Positions 28,554 through 37,934 of a stretch of DNA of 64,000 bases are shown in pieces. A program made the translations under genes and the position numbers. Source of the stretch: Flavobacteriales bacterium (GTDB lineage Bacteria; Bacteroidota; Bacteroidia; Flavobacteriales_F; PHOS-HE28); assembly GCA_019638115.1 (NCBI GenBank), contig JAHBUK010000001.1:186001-250000 (forward strand), in the 5' to 3' direction. The notes beneath the pieces were generated by a model. That model worked only from the letters and a program-made list of their open reading frames with translations. It was not told the DNA's origin and searched no databases. Within the stretch, counting starts at the first letter, position 1. Every line of letters begins with the position of its first letter.

Positions 28554-28561
28554 TATCTTTG
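28554..28561 (+). promoter_or_regulatory. -7 promoter element of the toxin-antitoxin pair
   Basis: TATCTTTG (TAnnTTTG), 18 bp before ATG 28580. No clear TTG at the -33 distance. Confidence 0.4.
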
Positions 28562-28579
28562 GAGCGAACCTGCTCGAGC

Positions 28580-28792
28580 ATGAAAGGTATCAGCATACTC
28601 CACGACGAGACGAAAAAAAAGCGCTACGTGCAGATCGACATGGACTTGATCAGCAGCAAGCGCAGTGAGATCGACGATTACCTGGATCTTTTGTTGATCG
28701 AGGCGAGGAAGGATGAGCCGACCATTCCCTTCGAAGTGGTCGAAAAGCGGATCAAGCGACTGAGCAAACCAGGTATCCGCAGCAAACGGTGA
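28580..28792 (+). CDS. Antitoxin of a RelE/ParE-type pair
   Basis: 70 residues from ATG 28580 (MKGISILHDETKKKRYVQID). A short, charged, helical protein with a Lys-rich end (EKRIKRLSKPGIRSKR), in the place expected for the antitoxin: immediately upstream of a RelE/ParE-like toxin whose GTG start overlaps this gene's TGA (GTGA at 28789-28792). The family resembles small prevent-host-death-like or DUF2683-like antitoxins, but the assignment rests on position. It would bind the toxin and repress the shared promoter at 28554. Confidence 0.7.
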   Translation: MKGISILHDETKKKRYVQIDMDLISSKRSEIDDYLDLLLIEARKDEPTIPFEVVEKRIKRLSKPGIRSKR

Positions 28793-29046
28793 GCTATCAG
28801 GTCACCTTCAAACGATCCGCTGAACGAGAACTCGCCCGGCTCCGGGAGCCGCAACGTTCACGGGTGCTGGCAGCGATCGGTGGGTTAAGGACGAACCCAC
28901 GCCCCCATGGTTCGATCAAGTTGAAGGGTGCCACCAACGTGCATCGGATCCGGGTCGGTGATCATCGCGTGCTGTACGTCATCGAGGACGAGGTCCGTAT
29001 CGTTACCATCGAGCACGTAGGCGACCGCAAGGACGTTTATCGGTGA
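28789..29046 (+). CDS. RelE/ParE-family toxin
   Basis: 85 residues, GTG start overlapping the antitoxin stop. The pattern is typical: YQVTFKRSAERELARL, a helix IGGLRTNPRPHGSIKLKG, then HRIRVGDHRVLYVIEDEVRIVTIEHVGDRKDVYR in family terms. RelE-like members cleave mRNA in the ribosome and ParE-like members inhibit gyrase; the sequence here, with RVGDHRVLY and IEHVGDRKDVY, is closer to the RelE (mRNA interferase) type. Cotranscribed with the antitoxin. Confidence 0.88.
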   Translation: MSYQVTFKRSAERELARLREPQRSRVLAAIGGLRTNPRPHGSIKLKGATNVHRIRVGDHRVLYVIEDEVRIVTIEHVGDRKDVYR

Positions 29047-29056
29047 ATCAGTTGCT

Positions 29057-29905
29057 ATGGATCGACCGACCGATCTTATGGCTGTCGCTCGACCAATGAT
29101 CCAGCATTTCACCCACGGCCCCACCCTCGCCTACCGCACCTACGGCCACGGCCCCCTGGCCCTGCTGGCCTTCCACGGCTTCGGGCGCACCGGCGAGGAC
29201 TTCCACATCCTGGAGGGGCCGCTGGGCGAGCTGTGTACCATCTACGCCTTCGACCTGCACTACCACGGTAACAGCCCGGCGGAGCCGATCCGGGCTGAAA
29301 GACCCTTCACCCCCAAGGAGCTGGCGACGTTTTTCGCGGCCTTCATGGACAGCTTAGGAAAGCAGAAAGTACTGCTGCTGGGCTACAGCTTCGGGGGGCG
29401 CACGGTGCTGAACCTGTTGGAGCAGATCCCCCACCGGGTTGAACGGGCCTTCATGGCGGCACCCGATGGGCTGAAGACACGCCCTTGGTACCGCGGGCTG
29501 GCCACTTCGCGCATCGGGCGCTGGATGTACAAGCGCTTCATCTCCCACCCGCAGCGGATCCATGCCATCATCCATGCCCTGAAGGCCACCCGCCTGATGA
29601 ACGACCGCATGCACCGCTTCCTCATCGGCCAGAGCGACACCCGCGCCAAGCGCCAACTGGTGCACGATGTGTGGCTGAGCTACCGCAACATCGAACCCGA
29701 CCTGGCCACCGTGGCTGCAAATGCCCGGCAGCACGGCATCCCCGTCCACCTCGTCTTCGGCGAGTTCGACCGGGTGATCCCCGCCAAGCTGGGCCACAAG
29801 CTGCGGAAGCATGCCCCGGAGATCATCAGCCTGGAACTGTTACCCTTCGGCCATGTGCTGGTGACACGGGAGTTGGGGGAGGCGATGCGGGAGGTGTTGG
29901 GGTAG
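29057..29905 (+). CDS. Alpha/beta-hydrolase
   Basis: 282 residues from ATG 29057; ATGs at 29078 and 29096 are equally possible, and 29096 (MIQHFTHGPTLAYRTYG) is the most family-like. HGFGRTGEDF (oxyanion region), nucleophile elbow GYSFGG, acid in VFGEFDRVIP and His in FGHVLVTREL give a complete triad. It is a cytosolic hydrolase with unknown substrate, such as an ester or acyl thioester. The gene lies 10 bp after the toxin and may be read through from the same promoter, but is functionally unrelated. Confidence 0.8.
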   Translation: MDRPTDLMAVARPMIQHFTHGPTLAYRTYGHGPLALLAFHGFGRTGEDFHILEGPLGELCTIYAFDLHYHGNSPAEPIRAERPFTPKELATFFAAFMDSLGKQKVLLLGYSFGGRTVLNLLEQIPHRVERAFMAAPDGLKTRPWYRGLATSRIGRWMYKRFISHPQRIHAIIHALKATRLMNDRMHRFLIGQSDTRAKRQLVHDVWLSYRNIEPDLATVAANARQHGIPVHLVFGEFDRVIPAKLGHKLRKHAPEIISLELLPFGHVLVTRELGEAMREVLG

Positions 29906-29910
29906 GGAGA

Positions 29911-30042
29911 GTTGTAAGTTGTCAGGCCTCAGTTGTCCGGCTGCCGAACACGCATCAGCGACCTGGGGCCTCCCAGATGAGGTGGAGAGAACCGACAACG
30001 GACAACTGACAACGGACAACTGACAACTGACAACTGACAACC
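29911..30042. repeat. GACAACT heptamer tandem repeat with inverted partner
   Basis: Positions 29994-30042 are seven consecutive 7-bp units GACAAC(G/T/C). Positions 29911-29938 carry the inverted form (AGTTGTC, AGTTGTCC), so the two could pair across about 55 bp. Located after the hydrolase gene and before rpmH's terminator. No coding role seen. Confidence 0.75.
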
Positions 30043-30052
30043 ACCCCCAACG

Positions 30053-30081
30053 AAAAAGGGCCACCCTATAAGGATGACCCT
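30053..30081 (-). terminator. Intrinsic terminator of rpmH
   Basis: On the minus strand, stem AGGGTCATCC / GGGTGGCCCT (10 pairs, two G-T), loop TTATA, followed by a TTTTT run. Confidence 0.8.
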
Positions 30082-30109
30082 GGTTCGGAGTCCACTTGAA
30101 GTGGGAAGC

Positions 30110-30265
30110 TTACTTGTGCTTGGTCTCGTCGCTCACGGTGAGCTTGTGACGGCCTTGTGCACGGCGGCTGGCCAGAACGCTACGGCCAGCGGCAGTGCTC
30201 ATCCGCTGACGGAAACCGTGCTTGTTGGCGCGCTTGCGCTTGCTGGGCTGATAGGTACGTTTCAT
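30110..30265 (-). CDS. rpmH: 50S ribosomal protein L34
   Basis: 51 residues, ATG at 30265 and TAA at 30110. The start [20 protein letters not shown] and the following [19 protein letters not shown] are the L34 signature. It is a structural protein of the large ribosomal subunit, very basic. It has its own promoter (30299-30329) and terminator (30053-30081), so it is a single-gene unit. In many bacteria rpmH lies beside dnaA/rnpA; here neither is adjacent. Confidence 0.96.
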   Translation of the reverse strand: MKRTYQPSKRKRANKHGFRQRMSTAAGRSVLASRRAQGRHKLTVSDETKHK

Positions 30266-30298
30266 GGCCGCTGCTTGAGGTCTTTCTTAAACGGACGG

Positions 30299-30329
30299 CA
30301 AAAGTAGACCTTTTCCCGAAACGAACAAA
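30299..30329 (-). promoter_or_regulatory. Promoter of rpmH
   Basis: Minus strand TTTG (30329-30326), 19 bp spacer, TACTTTTG (30306-30299): an excellent match to the Bacteroidota -33/-7 consensus, 33 bp upstream of the rpmH start. Confidence 0.7.
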
Positions 30330-30336
30330 CGCTTGT

Positions 30337-31095
30337 TCATCGGGGTGCGAATCGGAGCCGATCCAGGCCATGGGCGGCCACCTTGCCGTCCTCGAACTCC
30401 ACCAGCAAGCGGCCGTGGGCATCAACATCCATAGGCCTGCCGCTCACCAACTGGCCATCCAGCAGCAGGTCCGCCCAGCGCCCCCGGGCCCAAAGCCACT
30501 GCCGGTAGGCCTCCGAGAGCTGCTCGCGCCCCGAGCGCAGCATGCCGTAATAGTGCTCGAAGCGTTCCAGCACGTGGTCCAGTACAAGTTCAAGGTCAAC
30601 CGGAGATCCGTGCTCCAGGCGAAGACTGGTGGCTGCAATGTCCTCATCGAACTCGCTGCTGTTTACATTGATGCCGATACCCACCACCACCGAACGCAGC
30701 CGCTCACCCTCCAACTCGCACTCGATGAGGATGCCGGCCACCTTACGGCGGTCCACCAACACATCGTTGGGCCACTTGATGCGGACCTCGCCAGCGCAAT
30801 ACTCCGCCACTGTGTCACGAACAGCAAGAGCAGCCACCTGCGAGAGCACGAATTGCTCTTCGGCACGCAGGTTACCCGGCATCAGCACTACACTGAAGGT
30901 GAGATCGAGCCCTGGATGCGATTGCCAGGTCCGCCCCCGCTGCCCGCGTCCTTCGGTCTGTTCATTGGCCACAATGACAGCACCATGCTGCACCTTCGAC
31001 AGGCGGATAAGGTCGGCAGCGCTTTTGTTGGTGCTGCCCACCGAACCAAGTACGATCTTTTGTGCTCCGATGGACCCGGCTGTGCGAGGGGGCAT
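30337..31095 (-). CDS. birA: Biotin--[acetyl-CoA-carboxylase] ligase
   Basis: 252 residues from ATG 31095 (MPPRTAGSIGAQKIVLGSVG); upstream in-frame starts to 31176 overlap rsfS. It attaches biotin to carboxylase carrier protein using ATP. Motifs: GSVGSTN, the biotinyl-AMP loop GRGQRGRTW, KWPNDVLV and VVGIGINVN, then a C-terminal SH3-like segment. There is no N-terminal winged-helix domain, so unlike E. coli BirA it is not a repressor. Divergent from rsfS, the usual neighbourhood in Flavobacteria. Confidence 0.94.
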   Translation of the reverse strand: MPPRTAGSIGAQKIVLGSVGSTNKSAADLIRLSKVQHGAVIVANEQTEGRGQRGRTWQSHPGLDLTFSVVLMPGNLRAEEQFVLSQVAALAVRDTVAEYCAGEVRIKWPNDVLVDRRKVAGILIECELEGERLRSVVVGIGINVNSSEFDEDIAATSLRLEHGSPVDLELVLDHVLERFEHYYGMLRSGREQLSEAYRQWLWARGRWADLLLDGQLVSGRPMDVDAHGRLLVEFEDGKVAAHGLDRLRFAPR

Positions 31096-31127
31096 GTGCT
31101 TGGACGACTTACCCCAAGCGGGGTGGG

Positions 31128-31135
31128 TAACTTTG
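31128..31135 (+). promoter_or_regulatory. -7 element of the rsfS-ftsH-cdsA-psd operon
   Basis: TAACTTTG (TAnnTTTG), 28 bp upstream of ATG 31164, in the gap with birA. The nearest TTG is 25 bp upstream, longer than usual. Confidence 0.45.
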
Positions 31136-31163
31136 TACCTTTGAACGGACCAAGATAGACCGG

Positions 31164-31538
31164 ATGAAGAAAGCACGGGGCGCCAATGCCGCCCGCCTGG
31201 TGGATGCCCTTGTAAAGGGTGTTCAAGAAGTGAAAGGCAAAGACATCGTTCATCTGGATCTCCGCGATGTGCCGAACAGCGTGAGCGACCATTTCGTTAT
31301 CTGCCATGGTGACTCGGTGACCCAGGTGGAGGCCATCACCCGCTCGGTGCTTGAAATGGCCCAGAAGGAAGCCGGGGAAAAACCCTTTCACACCGAGGGC
31401 GAACGCAATGGCGAATGGGTGTTGATGGATTTCTTCGACGTGGTGGTGCACATCTTCCACCGCGACAAACGGGCGCACTACGCGCTGGAGGACCTGTGGG
31501 GCGACGCCGCCCGCCGGTCGTATGAGAACGTGGCGTGA
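31164..31538 (+). CDS. rsfS: Ribosomal silencing factor
   Basis: 124 residues. It binds L14 and blocks subunit joining when nutrients are low. Typical blocks: LVDALVKGVQEVKGKDIVHLDLR, SVSDHFVICHGDSVTQVEAI, GEWVLMDFFDVVVHIFH and YALEDLWGDA. First gene of a plus-strand operon with ftsH, cdsA and psd; ftsH starts 23 bp after the stop. Confidence 0.95.
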   Translation: MKKARGANAARLVDALVKGVQEVKGKDIVHLDLRDVPNSVSDHFVICHGDSVTQVEAITRSVLEMAQKEAGEKPFHTEGERNGEWVLMDFFDVVVHIFHRDKRAHYALEDLWGDAARRSYENVA

Positions 31539-31561
31539 ACAAGTAGAACACATCCCCGAAC

Positions 31562-33580
<2,019 letters not shown>

Positions 33581-33652
33581 GTTAAGCCTTGCTCGCGGCT
33601 GGTGCTCGGATATGAGCGGCCGGGCATACCTTGCCCGCCGTATTCATCTCCC

Positions 33653-34456
33653 GTGAGCAACCTCCTTACTCGTGCCCTTACCGGCAGTGCCTATGTACTG
33701 CTGACCGTGCTCGCCGCATATACCGGCACGTTCACCACCATGCTGCTCTTCTTCCCGGTCTGCCTGGTGGCTGCTTGGGAATTGGAGCGCCTGCAGTGGG
33801 CCGACGGTTCCTACGGCACCAACTTTTGGCCGATCACCTTCGCTGGACTGGCGTACCTGGCATTGGTGCTCGGTGCCTTCGACAGCGATTGGTCCATTGT
33901 GTACATGGCCGCCACCCTGATGCTGATGCTCCTGATCGGCATCACCTGGATGTTGGTCCGCGCACCGGAGGACGCCTTCCGCCAGGTGGGCACGGATGCC
34001 TTGGTCCTGCTGCTGATCGCGCTCCCGCTCGCCTTGCTCACCCACATGCGCGCCATCGACACCTGGCTGTTGCTGGGCTTCATGATCATGCTCTGGAGCA
34101 ACGATACCGGCGCCTATGCCGTGGGGCGCCTGATCGGAAGGACCAAACTGTTGCCCAAGGTCTCGCCCGGTAAAACGATGGAAGGCTTTGTGGGCGGCGT
34201 GCTCCTGACCATGGGCATCGGATGGCTGATCGCGCAATACAACACGTTCATGAGCCCGGCGGAATGGATGGTGGCTGCGGTGATCGTGGCGCTTGCGTCC
34301 ACCTTGGGCGACCTGCTGGAATCGGCGTTCAAGCGCCAGGCCGGGGTAAAGGATTCGGGCACCCTGCTACCTGGGCACGGTGGAGTGCTTGACCGCTTCG
34401 ATGGGCTCTTCCTTGCATCACCAGCGCTGGTGGCCTACTACCACCTCATCCATTGA
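33653..34456 (+). CDS. cdsA: Phosphatidate cytidylyltransferase
   Basis: 267 residues from GTG 33653 (then SNLLTRALTGSAYVLLTV); an upstream GTG at 33602 is less likely. An integral membrane enzyme that makes CDP-diacylglycerol. About eight membrane helices and the CDP-alcohol signature SAFKRQAGVKDSGTLLPGHG then GVLDRFDG near the C-terminus. Followed at 55 bp by the decarboxylase gene that completes phosphatidylethanolamine synthesis; a separate phosphatidylserine synthase is not in this window. Confidence 0.94.
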   Translation: MSNLLTRALTGSAYVLLTVLAAYTGTFTTMLLFFPVCLVAAWELERLQWADGSYGTNFWPITFAGLAYLALVLGAFDSDWSIVYMAATLMLMLLIGITWMLVRAPEDAFRQVGTDALVLLLIALPLALLTHMRAIDTWLLLGFMIMLWSNDTGAYAVGRLIGRTKLLPKVSPGKTMEGFVGGVLLTMGIGWLIAQYNTFMSPAEWMVAAVIVALASTLGDLLESAFKRQAGVKDSGTLLPGHGGVLDRFDGLFLASPALVAYYHLIH

Positions 34457-34510
34457 GCATTCCGCCCCCCTGTTATATTTGATCGCTCACCATTTCCACA
34501 ACGTAGCTCC

Positions 34511-35179
34511 ATGCACCTTCACCGCGAAGGCACTCCTACCCTGCTTCTCGGCGCTGCCGTGCTCTGCTTCTCCCTGTTCCCCCTGTGGAAATGGGATCCG
34601 CTACCCCAGTGGCTCACCATCCTACTCACCATCGCACTGCTTGTGGTCTATGGCATCGTGGTCTATTTCTTCCGCGTGCCACACCGCAAAGAACAGCGCG
34701 AGGATGGATGGGTGATGGCACCTGCGGACGGCAAGGTGGTGGCCATTGAAGAGGTGCATGAAGGCGAGTACTTCAAGGACCGCCGCTTGCAGGTTAGCAT
34801 CTTCATGTCGCCCTTGAACGTGCACGTGAACTACTACCCGATCGGCGGCGTGACCTCCTACTACAAGTACCATCCCGGCAAGTACCTGGTGGCCTGGCAT
34901 CCCAAAAGCAGCACGGAGAACGAACGCAGCACCGTGGTGGTGAAGCACCCCAAGCATGGTGAAGTGCTCTTCCGCCAGATCGCCGGAGCATTGGCCAGGC
35001 GCATCTGCACCTACAGCGAGGAAGGCAAAGGGGCAGAGCAGGGCACGGAGTTCGGGTTCATCAAGTTCGGCTCACGCGTGGACCTGCTGCTGCCCTTGGA
35101 CGCGGTGGTGGAAGTGCAACTCGGCCAGAAGGTGACGGGGACGGCAACGCGTATCGCGCGCTTCTCCACCGGCGCGTAA
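34511..35179 (+). CDS. psd: Phosphatidylserine decarboxylase (short, archaeal-type)
   Basis: 222 residues. Two N-terminal membrane helices (about 8-25 and 33-54), then FFRVPHR, VMAPADGKVVAIEEV, IFMSPLNVHVNYYPIGG and the self-cleavage site GFIKFGSRVDLLLP, in which the Gly-Ser bond is cut to make the pyruvoyl cofactor. This is the short Psd type common in Bacteroidota. It acts in the inner membrane after CDP-diacylglycerol formation. Last gene of the operon, convergent with yjjG at 8 bp. Confidence 0.92.
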   Translation: MHLHREGTPTLLLGAAVLCFSLFPLWKWDPLPQWLTILLTIALLVVYGIVVYFFRVPHRKEQREDGWVMAPADGKVVAIEEVHEGEYFKDRRLQVSIFMSPLNVHVNYYPIGGVTSYYKYHPGKYLVAWHPKSSTENERSTVVVKHPKHGEVLFRQIAGALARRICTYSEEGKGAEQGTEFGFIKFGSRVDLLLPLDAVVEVQLGQKVTGTATRIARFSTGA

Positions 35180-35187
35180 GTGCCTTT

Positions 35188-35889
35188 TCAGAGCAAGATC
35201 TTCCGCAGTTCGGCCATGTGCGTGATGCGGTGCGTGGCCATGGGGTCCGGCTCCGTTTCCGCCGCGAAGTGCACATGGTCCCAGCCGGCCTGGCGCGCTC
35301 CGGCCATGTCCGCCAAGGCATTGTCACCCACCATGATGCTCTGCTCCGGGCTGGCCTTGGCATCGCGCAGGGCACGTGCGAAAATGCGCGGATCGGGCTT
35401 GCTCGCACCGGCTGCCTCGCTGGTGAGCACCACATCGAAATAGTGCCCGATGCCACTGGCGGTCAATTTGATCGCCTGCACTTCCTGGAACCCGTTGGTG
35501 ATGATGTGCATCCGCATGCGCCCATGCAGCTCCTGCAGCAGCTCGGAAGTACCGGGCATCAAGGCCGACTTTCGCGGACAGCGCTCCAGGTACTCGTGCC
35601 CCATGGTGTTGGCCAAGCCCTTGGCATGCACGCCGAAATGCATCAAGGTGTTGCGGAAACGGAGCACGCGCAGCACATCCTTGGGCAGGTGCCCGGCCTC
35701 ATAGCGTGCCCACAGCATCTCGTTCACTTCCTCGTAACAGGCGATCAATTCCGCTGCGGAAGGGACACCCGCTGCTTCCAGTTCAAGGTCGCTGTACAGT
35801 TCCGCCAAGGTCGCCCTGGAATTGGCCCTGAAATCCCAGAGCGTATGGTCCAGGTCGAAGAACACGTGGGCGTAGCGGGGCATGCTCAT
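35188..35889 (-). CDS. yjjG: HAD hydrolase, YjjG-family noncanonical pyrimidine nucleotidase
   Basis: 233 residues; ATG 35889 overlaps the upstream gene's TGA (ATGA), with ATG 35883 as alternative. HAD motif I FFDLDHTLWDF, motif II THIITNGF-like (MRMHIITNGF), Lys in GASKPDPRIF and motif IV MVGDNALADMAGA. The order and C-terminus fit the YjjG group, which removes phosphate from damaged or non-canonical pyrimidine nucleotides. Last gene of the minus-strand series that runs back to radC; it shares pyrimidine salvage with upp two genes upstream. Confidence 0.85.
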   Translation of the reverse strand: MSMPRYAHVFFDLDHTLWDFRANSRATLAELYSDLELEAAGVPSAAELIACYEEVNEMLWARYEAGHLPKDVLRVLRFRNTLMHFGVHAKGLANTMGHEYLERCPRKSALMPGTSELLQELHGRMRMHIITNGFQEVQAIKLTASGIGHYFDVVLTSEAAGASKPDPRIFARALRDAKASPEQSIMVGDNALADMAGARQAGWDHVHFAAETEPDPMATHRITHMAELRKILL

Positions 35890-36365
35890 GATCCGGTGAA
35901 CTGGCTGAAGAAACCGGTGAACAGACCGGTTACGATGAAGGCCTGAACGACAACGGACAGCAGCAAGGCCGGAAGCGTGCGTCGATCATTGCGGAAAAAG
36001 CGGGCAGCCAAAATTCCACCGAGCGGGATCGTAAGTACCAGCGGGGTGAGTGCCGCAATACCCAGGTAGCCGCTGGTATGCTTCACCCGGATGATGCGCC
36101 GGTTCAACTTGGTGAAAATGGGTGCCACGCGGGCCTTGCCACCGGCCAATGCCGCATTCCGCTTGCGCAACCACCGCTGGCGGTAGCGCTCGGACAGGCG
36201 TTCACTAAGAGCGTAGAAGAGCAGCACGCCGAGGCATCCTCCCACGGCGGTGCAGATGAAATTCTGAAGAAGCTCGAACCCGAAGCCGACACCCAGGCCG
36301 GCGGCGACCACCATTTTCAGCATGCCCCATGCCACCACTGACAGGATCTCGGCCAGCGGATGCAT
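35886..36365 (-). CDS. Hypothetical small membrane protein
   Basis: 159 residues. Two N-terminal hydrophobic helices (about 6-30 and 34-52), a basic stretch (YRQRWLRKRN), then two C-terminal helices (SGYLGIAALTPLVLTIPLGG, TLPALLLSVVVQAFIVTGLF). The GLAALTP-LxTIPLG motif is reminiscent of small putative exporters and of DedA-like proteins, but no family is certain. It lies tightly between upp and yjjG. Confidence 0.65.
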   Translation of the reverse strand: MHPLAEILSVVAWGMLKMVVAAGLGVGFGFELLQNFICTAVGGCLGVLLFYALSERLSERYRQRWLRKRNAALAGGKARVAPIFTKLNRRIIRVKHTSGYLGIAALTPLVLTIPLGGILAARFFRNDRRTLPALLLSVVVQAFIVTGLFTGFFSQFTGS

Positions 36366-36370
36366 GGTGC

Positions 36371-37021
36371 TCAGATCTTCTTGCCGTAGGCCAGGTCACC
36401 GGCATCGCCCAAGCCGGGCACAATGTAGGCTTGCGCGGTCATCTCCTCATCGATGGCACCGATCCAGAAGCGTGTGCCTGCGGGCAGGTGGCGCCGTGCG
36501 TATTCAAGTCCCTCCGCACTGGCAATGGCCGACACCACGTGCAGGGTCTTGGGTATCCCCAATCGAAGCAAGGCGCGGTACACCAGCACCATGCTCTGCC
36601 CGGTGGCCAGCATGGGATCGCAGAGCACCAGAACACGGTCGGCCAGAGAAGGGCTTGAGAGGTATTCCACCTCGATCTCGAAAGCATCCTCCCCTTTCCG
36701 GTGCTTGCGATAGGCGCTTACGAAAGCATTGTCCGCCCGATCGAAATAGTTGAGCATCCCTTGATGCAGCGGGAGACCAGCGCGCAGGATGGTGGCCAAC
36801 ACAGGCTGTTCGCTCAGGCTCTTCACCTGTGCTACTCCCAAGGGCGTGTTCACCTCGCGGTCTTCATAGCTGAGGGTGCGGCTCAGCTCCAGTGCGAGCA
36901 CCTCGCCGATACGCTCCAGATTGCGCCTGAAACGCATGGCATCACCCTGCACCTCCACATCCCGCAGCTCGGCCAGAAAGTGGCTGGCCACACTGTGCTG
37001 CTTCACCAGCTCATACACCAT
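36371..37021 (-). CDS. upp: Uracil phosphoribosyltransferase
   Basis: 216 residues. It makes UMP from uracil and PRPP. The PRPP-binding motif VLVLCDPMLATGQSM, the flexible loop region ATILRAGLPLHQGM and the C-terminal uracil-binding end (GLGDAGDLAYG) are present. Start ATG 37021 overlaps the stop of the upstream acetyltransferase-like gene by 11 bp. Grouped with yjjG in what looks like one transcript. Confidence 0.92.
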   Translation of the reverse strand: MVYELVKQHSVASHFLAELRDVEVQGDAMRFRRNLERIGEVLALELSRTLSYEDREVNTPLGVAQVKSLSEQPVLATILRAGLPLHQGMLNYFDRADNAFVSAYRKHRKGEDAFEIEVEYLSSPSLADRVLVLCDPMLATGQSMVLVYRALLRLGIPKTLHVVSAIASAEGLEYARRHLPAGTRFWIGAIDEEMTAQAYIVPGLGDAGDLAYGKKI

Positions 37022-37934
37022 CGTTCCGTTGTTTGTACCACCGCAGAGGCTGCGGAAGGCGGTTCACCCGAGTGCGTAAATATAGGTGTGGCAGTGCGCC
37101 GAAACCGGCGTAGAACCTGCGCATTTCGGCGTTCTCGCCACCGGCCAGATCGAACAGGCCACAAGTACCATGCATCCGGGCCATCATGCCATCGATCAGG
37201 CGGTGCATGGCGAAGGTCGAACGGCCCGCTGTTGTACCGAGCCCTTTCAGGAAGATCAGCGTTCCCTTCCAGTTGACGAAGAAGCCGCATGCTTCCCAGT
37301 CCTCGCTGCTTCCCGGAATACCCCAAGCCGATCCTTCACCACGCTCCACGGCACCATGTACCATGCGCTCGAAGGCACTCCATTGGCGTTGGTCCACGCC
37401 CCACGCTCCGAACTGCTCGGAGTTGCGCACCATGGCCAGAAAAGCCTGCACATCCATCTGCTCCGGCCCGCTTCCGGATGACCACTTGCGCAATCCGCGT
37501 TTGTGGCTTTGTCCGTAGGCCGCACGGATGGCGTCAAGGTCACGGTCCAAGGGGATCACCATGTTGGTGCGTTGCTGTACTACCAGTCCAGGTATCGGTG
37601 GCACATCATCACACCATTCAAGGTTGATGTCCCAGAACTTGAACCTGGACGGAACTGCTTGGAGCATGTGAGCGAACAGATCGGCTGATGGCTGTGGGGC
37701 GAACACGCCCAAACGCTGGAGCCCGAAGGGTTGATAGAGGTAATGGAAGCCCCATTTGCTGTTCCATACCAAGGGCATGATGGCTCCCTGCTGCTCATCC
37801 ACCAGCGCTTCCCAGCCGGGGGCCACCGCATCGAGCACGGCGCTTTGGGCATACCAGAGGGGTTGTGAAGCAGCGCGCAACCAAGCGTCCCAGCGCTCCT
37901 TGTCGATCCGGTGATGCGGCAGGTGCTGGATCAT
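37011..37934 (-). CDS. FemAB/GNAT-like acyltransferase, polysaccharide-locus type
   Basis: 307 residues from ATG 37934, overlapping the deacetylase stop (ATGA). The pattern WYAQSAVLDAVAPGWEALVD, MPLVWNSKWGFHYLYQPF, QRTNMVIPLD, then the GNAT-fold half with KRGLRKW, VNWKGTLIFLKGLGTTAGRS and DLAGGENAEMRRFYAGFGA matches the FemAB-related or BioF2-like acyltransferases common beside polysaccharide genes in Bacteroidota. The acceptor is unknown. The tight coupling with a deacetylase suggests N-deacetylation followed by acyl transfer on a surface sugar (inference). Confidence 0.7.
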   Translation of the reverse strand: MIQHLPHHRIDKERWDAWLRAASQPLWYAQSAVLDAVAPGWEALVDEQQGAIMPLVWNSKWGFHYLYQPFGLQRLGVFAPQPSADLFAHMLQAVPSRFKFWDINLEWCDDVPPIPGLVVQQRTNMVIPLDRDLDAIRAAYGQSHKRGLRKWSSGSGPEQMDVQAFLAMVRNSEQFGAWGVDQRQWSAFERMVHGAVERGEGSAWGIPGSSEDWEACGFFVNWKGTLIFLKGLGTTAGRSTFAMHRLIDGMMARMHGTCGLFDLAGGENAEMRRFYAGFGALPHLYLRTRVNRLPQPLRWYKQRNDGV

